Below, piece by piece: positions 62,345-64,000 of a stretch of DNA of 64,000 nt (positions are counted from its first letter, which is position 1; every line of letters begins with the position of its first letter). Where the stretch lies: positions 1 to 64,000 of the forward strand of contig CAJQPA010000003.1 of NCBI GenBank assembly GCA_905480145.1, in the 5' to 3' direction. The position numbers were made by a program, and so were the translations under genes. Source of the stretch: an uncultured Flavobacteriales bacterium. GTDB taxonomy: Bacteria; Bacteroidota; Bacteroidia; Flavobacteriales_D; Crocinitomicaceae. The notes under the pieces were generated by a model, which was not told where the DNA came from, made no database searches, and was given only the letters and a program-made list of their open reading frames with translations.

Positions 62345-63403
62345 TTAAATGATCATCATGGCATCACCGTATGAGTAGAACCTATACTTCTCCTTCACAG
62401 CTTCCTCATATGCGCTCATCATTAGTTCATGACCACCAAATGCAGAAATCATCATTAATAACGTTGAAAGCGGTGTGTGAAAGTTTGTAATTAAAACATC
62501 CGCAATACTAAAATCATATGGAGGGAAAATAAACTTATTGGTCCACCCTTGGTAAGGTTTTAACATTCCTTCTGTAGAAACTGAAGTTTCAACTGCTCTC
62601 ATAGCAGTAGAACCAACTGCAATAATTTTCTTCTTTTTTCTCTTCGCTGCATTAACAATGTCAGCGCATTCTTGTGTAATAAATGCTTGCTCTGAATCCA
62701 TTTTATGCTTTGTCAAATCCTCCACTTCAACTGGTCGAAATGTTCCAAGACCAATGTGCAAAGTGACTTTTGCAAAATCAACTCCTTTCAATTCTAAACG
62801 CTTCATCAATTGACGAGAAAAATGCAGTCCCGCAGTTGGTGCCGCTACAGCTCCTTCTTCAGATGCATAAATAGTTTGATATCTTTCCTCATCACTTTCT
62901 TCAACATCTCTTTTGATATATTTTGGAAGTGGTGTTTCACCTAATTCAGTGATTTTAGCCTTAAACTCTTCGTACGTCCCTTCAAAAAGGAAACGTAAAG
63001 TTCTACCCCGAGATGTGGTGTTATCGATTACTTCGGCAACTAAAGAATCGTCATCACCGAAAAATAATTTATTTCCTATTCTGATTTTTCTCGCTGGATC
63101 AACTAAAACATCCCACAAAAGACTTTCACGATTCAATTCTCTCAACAAGAAAACTTCGATTTTCGCGCCAGTTTTTTCTTTGTTCCCATACATACGAGCA
63201 GGGAAAACTTTCGTGTTATTCATTACCATTACATCTTCTTCATCAATGTAATCGATAACATCTTTAAACATTTTGTGTTCGATCTCTCCCGTATCCTTGT
63301 GCACCACCATTAAACGTGATTCATCTCTATTTTCTACTGGGTATTCTGCAATTAATTCTTCAGGTAAATCGAAGTTAAATTGCGAAAGTTTCATCTTATT
63401 CAT
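62345..63403 (-). CDS. queA: tRNA preQ1 ribosyltransferase-isomerase
   Basis: Transfers the ribosyl part of S-adenosylmethionine to preQ1 at tRNA position 34, forming epoxyqueuosine. The 352-residue protein shows family motifs [43 protein letters not shown], and [15 protein letters not shown]. Length matches the family. An in-frame ATG at 63394 is an alternative start, since homologues usually begin at MKLS. It is monocistronic. Confidence 0.96.
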   Translation of the reverse strand: MNKMKLSQFNFDLPEELIAEYPVENRDESRLMVVHKDTGEIEHKMFKDVIDYIDEEDVMVMNNTKVFPARMYGNKEKTGAKIEVFLLRELNRESLLWDVLVDPARKIRIGNKLFFGDDDSLVAEVIDNTTSRGRTLRFLFEGTYEEFKAKITELGETPLPKYIKRDVEESDEERYQTIYASEEGAVAAPTAGLHFSRQLMKRLELKGVDFAKVTLHIGLGTFRPVEVEDLTKHKMDSEQAFITQECADIVNAAKRKKKKIIAVGSTAMRAVETSVSTEGMLKPYQGWTNKFIFPPYDFSIADVLITNFHTPLSTLLMMISAFGGHELMMSAYEEAVKEKYRFYSYGDAMMII

Positions 63404-63441
63404 AACAATCTATGTTTTTGACACTCCCAAAAATGGGAACG

Positions 63442-63449
63442 CAAAGGTA
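63442..63449 (-). promoter_or_regulatory. Candidate -7 element of queA
   Basis: TACCTTTG on the minus strand, a good match to TAnnTTTG, lies 38 bases upstream of the start at 63403. The nearest TTG lies 26 bases away, longer than ideal. Confidence 0.5.
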
Positions 63450-63604
63450 AAAAAAATAAATAGTATACGTTCGATCAATGATTCGTTAAATTTTGACTCT
63501 TTTTTTACGCCTAAAATTGATATTTGTTTCAATAATTAGAAATGAAATTTAGCCTTAACATTTCAGTCGAATTATTATAATCCAATTAACACCATTTTTA
63601 TTCT

Positions 63605-63612
63605 TAGTTTTG
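63605..63612 (+). promoter_or_regulatory. Candidate -7 element of the cysH-like gene
   Basis: TAGTTTTG, a TAnnTTTG match, ends 21 bases upstream of the ATG at 63634. No clear -33 element is visible. Confidence 0.45.
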
Positions 63613-63633
63613 AACTCACAAACATTATTAATA

Positions 63634-64000
63634 ATGAGTTCAGTAGTATCCAAGCCGAGTGTTATAGAGCCAAAAGACATTGATAAACTGAACATCAAGT
63701 ATCGCTCTTTATCAATTGAAAATAGAGTTCTTGAATTATACAAGGATTTTAACATGCATGATGTAATGCTTACTTCTTCTTTTGCAGCTACTTCAGCTCT
63801 TCTTTTGAAGTTATTCTCTGATCATAAAAAAGACCAAATTATTCACTTTATTGATACCGGATTTCATTTTAAAGAAACTTTAATCTATAAAGAATACTTA
63901 ACACAGCTTTATGACTTGAAGGTGAAAAGTGTAACCGCCGAAGATTGGAAGCATGAATTCACAATAACTGACGAAACATGGAGTAAAGATCCAGATTTAT
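63634..64000 (+). CDS. cysH: Phosphoadenosine phosphosulfate reductase-like protein, N-terminal part (cut by window edge)
   Basis: The frame starts at ATG 63634 and runs past the right edge, leaving 122 residues. It matches the adenylyl/phosphoadenylyl sulfate reductase (PAPS reductase) fold: the P-loop-like TSSFAATSALLLKLF replaces the usual TSFGAQSAV, and HFIDTGFHFKETLIYKEYL is typical. The enzyme reduces APS or PAPS to sulfite in assimilatory sulfate reduction. The catalytic Cys lies beyond the window, so APS versus PAPS use cannot be decided. Confidence 0.85.
   Translation, partial: MSSVVSKPSVIEPKDIDKLNIKYRSLSIENRVLELYKDFNMHDVMLTSSFAATSALLLKLFSDHKKDQIIHFIDTGFHFKETLIYKEYLTQLYDLKVKSVTAEDWKHEFTITDETWSKDPDL

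Overview
The window looks like chromosomal DNA from a marine or aquatic Bacteroidota bacterium of the order Flavobacteriales, with the Crocinitomicaceae/Fluviicola side a guess. Support comes from AT-rich DNA, TAnnTTTG-type -7 promoter elements, a type IX secretion cargo protein with a gliding-motility C-terminal domain next to a PorP/SprF gene, GLPGLI and TonB-receptor genes, many short lipoproteins, and the flavobacterial cytochrome oxidase cluster. It is ordinary, densely packed core genome. I see no phage, insertion sequence, CRISPR array or integron. Most genes are on the minus strand.

Layout. 1-3.2 kb: a truncated sortilin/BNR-repeat protein, a LolA-like protein and metK. 3.2-6.5 kb: a putative metal-uptake operon (Cys-rich HYC_CC_PP-like protein, TonB receptor, HMA-domain protein), divergent from an Nfu-type Fe-S carrier. 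7-12 kb: a TonB-like barrel with a GLPGLI protein, lipoproteins and an initiator tRNA. 13-19.5 kb: a YdiJ-like FAD/Fe-S dehydrogenase, a fused phosphoserine phosphatase-phosphoglycerate dehydrogenase and a DUF1338/HglS-like dioxygenase in one direction, with a divergent Lrp/AsnC regulator. 19.5-28.5 kb: an envelope run (methyltransferase, EnvC-like protein, DUF4292, TPR lipoprotein, nucleotidyltransferase, dUTPase, flippase), then an enoyl-CoA hydratase and a HemJ/CopD protein. 28.5-38.8 kb: lysS, a LacI regulator, asnS-rpoN-PAP2-like-M48 protease, pth, a GNAT-like protein and an iron alcohol dehydrogenase. 38.8-41.5 kb: ExbB, a membrane protein and two ExbD. 41.6-49 kb: an HTH protein, PorP/SprF and a giant SprB-repeat protein. 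49.5-56.6 kb: tRNA-Ser, ansA, tatD-like, galE, an MBL hydrolase and a glycosyltransferase. 56.7-62 kb: ctaB, two COX3, COX4, two SCO-type proteins and DUF420. 62.3-64 kb: queA and the start of a cysH-like gene.

The most interesting feature is the 13-19.5 kb cluster. Its three enzymes belong to families that each make or consume D-2-hydroxyglutarate. HglS makes it from 2-oxoadipate in lysine breakdown, SerA makes it from 2-oxoglutarate as a side reaction, and YdiJ-type dehydrogenases oxidise it back to 2-oxoglutarate. This suggests a D-2-hydroxyglutarate module under an amino-acid-responsive regulator. Other points worth a second look are the large soluble insertions in both COX3 proteins, a SCO-like protein that has lost the copper-ligand histidine, the metal operon, and a recent 261-bp tandem duplication in the giant adhesin gene. 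All calls come from reading the sequence; no database search was run.
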